Of a stretch of DNA of 64,000 bases, positions 61,910 through 64,000 are shown piece by piece. The DNA is taken from positions 550,539 through 614,538 of the forward strand of contig NZ_WHOB01000016.1 in the NCBI RefSeq assembly GCF_013141775.1, read 5' to 3'. Below the pieces are notes generated by a model. That model was not told the origin of the DNA. It saw only the letters and a program-made list of their open reading frames with translations, and searched no databases. The stretch comes from Paenibacillus phytohabitans. Its GTDB lineage: Bacteria > Bacillota > Bacilli > Paenibacillales > Paenibacillaceae. Position 1 is the stretch's first letter. Each line of letters opens with the position of its first letter. Both the position numbers and the translations under genes were made by a program.

Positions 61910-63022
61910 TCAGGAGAGCGCGGCCACCGATTCAGGGGTAAATGCCTGAAGCTCACTCAGCCGTCCGTCACGGATTTTGACCGCCCAGGCTGGATCTCCA
62001 AGCAGCGCCCGGCCCACGGCCACCAGATCAAACTCATTGTTGCTAAGCCGCTCCACAAGTCCCTCCAGTCCCGGATGAGCCTGTCCTTCCCCTTCGGCGG
62101 GATCACTGTCCATGCCAACCGCCCCGACCGTAATGGTCGTCTTGCCTGTCAGCTTCTTCACCCAGCCGGCAAAGCTTAGATCCGAGCCGGCAAATTCGGG
62201 CTCCCAAAAACGGCGTACTGAGCAGTGGAAGATATCTACCCCGGCGTCCACCAGAACGCCCAGCAGGTCCTTCAGCTGTTCCGGTGTGTCCGCCAGTCGG
62301 GCAGCGTAATCGCCCATTTTCCATTGGGACAGACGCATGGCAACCGGATAATCCGGACCTACCGCAGCACGTACAGCTTCGACTATCTGAGCAGCAAACC
62401 GGGCGCGCTTCACCAGATCGCCGCCGTAACGGTCTGTCCGCTGATTGGTCTTCGCCCACAAGAACTGATCAATCAGAAAGCCATGGGCTCCGTGAAGCTC
62501 TATGCCATCGAACCCGGCTTCTTTGGCATGAAGCGCTGCAGCCGCGTAAGCCTGAATTACATCCGCTATTTCGTCCTCTGACATCGGCTCGCCTGCCTTG
62601 TTCCCCTCCAGATCCAGTCCGGACGGACCGATGGACAGGGCTTCCGGGTTAGGCTGGGAACCATTCGGCCGGATCATGCCCATATGCACGATTTGCGGGA
62701 AAATTTTGCCCCCTGCTTCATGCACCTGTCTGACCACTTCCGCCCAGCCGTTCAATGCTGCTTCCCCATAAAGCCTAGGCAATCTGGACTCACTGGTTGC
62801 TGAAGGATGGTCAATTAGGGCTCCTTCGGTTATCACAAGACCGACACCGTTCTCGGCACGGCGGCGGTAATAAGCGGCTACGTCGGGTCCCGGCACACCC
62901 TCAGGCGAGAAGGCACGGGCCATCGGTGACATGACAATTCGTGTCGGCAAGGTCAGTTGATGGATCGTATAAGGCTGAAACAAGGCTTGGATGGAATGAT
63001 TATTGTTCTGCGGATGACTCAT
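61910..63022 (-). CDS. NADH:flavin oxidoreductase, Old Yellow Enzyme family
   Basis: 370 residues of the OYE barrel family: RIVMSPMARAFSPEGVPGPD at the FMN-binding start, KIFPQIVHMG, and the conserved active-site pair in GIELHGAHGFLIDQFLW. Such enzymes reduce electrophilic alkenes with NAD(P)H and FMN. ATG at 63022 follows TTGGAGG; the open frame upstream to 63100 is not needed. A divergent TetR gene shares the intergenic region, the usual layout for an inducible OYE stress gene. The substrate is unknown. Confidence 0.9.
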   Translation of the reverse strand: MSHPQNNNHSIQALFQPYTIHQLTLPTRIVMSPMARAFSPEGVPGPDVAAYYRRRAENGVGLVITEGALIDHPSATSESRLPRLYGEAALNGWAEVVRQVHEAGGKIFPQIVHMGMIRPNGSQPNPEALSIGPSGLDLEGNKAGEPMSEDEIADVIQAYAAAALHAKEAGFDGIELHGAHGFLIDQFLWAKTNQRTDRYGGDLVKRARFAAQIVEAVRAAVGPDYPVAMRLSQWKMGDYAARLADTPEQLKDLLGVLVDAGVDIFHCSVRRFWEPEFAGSDLSFAGWVKKLTGKTTITVGAVGMDSDPAEGEGQAHPGLEGLVERLSNNEFDLVAVGRALLGDPAWAVKIRDGRLSELQAFTPESVAALS

Positions 63023-63160
63023 GAACCGCACCTCCAATATTATTTTGGCACCCGCAGTTAAGGGGTACGAATGCAATATTAGCAATGCCACCTGCCCCAT
63101 TCAACCAACAATCCGCACCATCTGTTGCTTAAGCGAAATGAAAAATGTATTGTTGATTAT

Positions 63161-63201
63161 CCAGGGATACCTTGGTTGGCGCAGCCGCAGATGTTTATAA
63201 T
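63161..63201 (+). promoter_or_regulatory. TetR gene promoter with overlapping dyad
   Basis: TTGGTT (63172-63177), 18-bp spacer, TATAAT (63196-63201), 40 bp upstream of the TetR start. An imperfect dyad CCAGGGATACCTTGG (63161-63175) overlaps the -35 and may be the TetR operator. Confidence 0.45.
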
Positions 63202-63240
63202 AGATAAAGCATTAGTTACTGAAGGGAGCATGGATAGAGA

Positions 63241-63837
63241 ATGCCCAGTATACTTTCACCGAACCCGAACGACCCGCGCGTCATCCGGACACGCCAGTTA
63301 ATTCTGGACTCATTCGCCGAGCAGTTAAATATCATGGACTTCAATGCAATTACCGTACAGGATATCACGCGAAAAGCCACGATTAACCGGGCCACATTCT
63401 ATGCTCATTTCCCTGATAAATACGCACTGCTTGAATCGTTCTTATCAGATGCCTTCACGGAGCTTGTCCTCCGCAAAATCGATGACCAGGCAGCTTTGAC
63501 CGAGGAAACGCTCTATACGCTGGTTGCCGCTCTTTGCGATTATCACGAATCCAGCCATCACTGCCTGAAGAAATATGACTCCCTGGCGCTGATTATTGAA
63601 GAGAATATTAAGCTGCAGCTGGAACAGCTGCTGCAAAGGCTGCTGTCAGGAGTAGACAGCACAGCGGATAGCCGCACACTGCAAACGGCTGCAACCCTGC
63701 TCAGCTGGTCAATCTACGGGGTGACCTATCGCTGGAATAAGGAGGGCCGTCATGAATCCGCTGCTGCGCTGGCCGGCAGACTAGTGCCATTGATGAACAA
63801 CGGAGTATCGTTGCTGACTCCCGCTGGCGGAGAGTGA
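63241..63837 (+). CDS. TetR-family regulator divergent from OYE gene
   Basis: 198 residues. The HTH reads ITVQDITRKATINRATFYAHF followed by DKYALLESF, typical of the TetR class with C-terminal helical effector domain. The ATG at 63241 has GGGAG about 12 bases upstream; an out-of-frame ATG lies between. It probably represses the divergent OYE gene and itself. The inducer is unknown, perhaps an electrophile that OYE removes. Confidence 0.85.
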   Translation: MPSILSPNPNDPRVIRTRQLILDSFAEQLNIMDFNAITVQDITRKATINRATFYAHFPDKYALLESFLSDAFTELVLRKIDDQAALTEETLYTLVAALCDYHESSHHCLKKYDSLALIIEENIKLQLEQLLQRLLSGVDSTADSRTLQTAATLLSWSIYGVTYRWNKEGRHESAAALAGRLVPLMNNGVSLLTPAGGE

Positions 63838-63962
63838 GAAGCGCGGTTCCGCTAAACGCGTTCGGATGATTGTCCCCCGCCCGGCAGGCAGTTTCGATTA
63901 AATCAAGTGCACTAATTTTGCTCTTCATTTCCTCCTTTTGGCAGCATTTGGCGGAGCAATTA

Positions 63963-63998
63963 GCGGAATTAGAGGGATTTTTCCCTTTAATTTCCGCA
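63963..63998. repeat. Window-end inverted repeat
   Basis: GCGGAATTAGAGGGA pairs with TCCCTTTAATTTCCGC across a few T residues. It looks like a short palindromic intergenic element. The rest of 63838-64000 holds no gene that I can support; the open frame there overlaps the repeat and has no ribosome site. Confidence 0.45.
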
Positions 63999-64000
63999 TA

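Noticed and set aside
63701..63928. 75-codon minus-strand open frame near the right edge
   Set aside because: Mostly antisense to the TetR gene, begins inside a non-coding gap and shows no family resemblance.

Overview
The window reads as chromosome of a Gram-positive endospore former, most likely Paenibacillus or a close relative. The evidence is a gerA/gerB/gerC-type germination operon, a Bce-type antimicrobial-peptide sensing and detoxification module, copper-amine-oxidase-like 'stalk' domain proteins, many AraC/LacI/ArsR/TetR regulators beside carbohydrate genes, strong AGGAGG ribosome sites with frequent GTG/TTG starts, and classic U-tailed terminators. Base composition is balanced except for an AT-rich patch at about 54.0-55.4 kb. 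I see no tRNA, rRNA, CRISPR array, transposase or phage gene.

Layout. 0-8 kb (minus strand): a CUT1 sugar ABC transporter (two permeases plus a lipoprotein binding protein), a secreted Asp-box glycosidase of GH93/sialidase type, a GH2 glycosidase and an ArsR-type regulator, together a plant-glycan uptake and degradation locus with cre-like sites. 8-9.7 kb: MOSC protein and a nucleotidyltransferase-like protein. 9.7-15 kb: BceAB-type ABC transporter, BceRS-type two-component system and a lipoprotein, with a candidate operator. 15-25 kb: single genes and regulator pairs (flavodoxin, LacI, isochorismatase-like, MFS, AraC, SDR/TetR pair, HIT, stalk-domain protein, LysE/AraC pair). 25-32 kb: SRPBCC protein, stalk/DUF5050 protein, and a regulator plus two half-size ABC exporters that probably form a heterodimer. 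32-37.5 kb: lipoproteins, GNAT, an ECF sigma/anti-sigma pair, a serine hydrolase and a truncated methyltransferase. 37.5-41.6 kb: germination receptor operon A-C-D-B.

41.6-42.3 kb holds no convincing gene but looks like one roughly 600-nt structured RNA on the minus strand, with a TATAAT box, a long-range helix, several strong hairpins and a U-tailed terminator. This is the most novel item in the window. 42.4-48.2 kb: CPBP protease, small proteins and an MCP-CheW-CheA signalling module behind a sigma-D-like promoter. 48.5-50.7 kb: GPH sugar symporter plus PIG-L deacetylase. 50.7-54 kb: iron-siderophore cluster (esterase, binding lipoprotein, AraC/binding-domain activator) with two Fur boxes, one a perfect 19-mer. 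54-55.4 kb: AT-rich XRE-cupin regulator and AlaX-like editing protein, probably acquired. 55.5-64 kb: GNAT, metallo-beta-lactamase-fold hydrolase, asparaginase, two-component system with a divergent secreted protein, and an OYE flavoprotein with a divergent TetR.

A dispersed intergenic repeat of about 72 bp occurs at 8.0, 8.2 and 32.1 kb. All product names rest on reading motifs and family resemblance by eye; no database search was possible.
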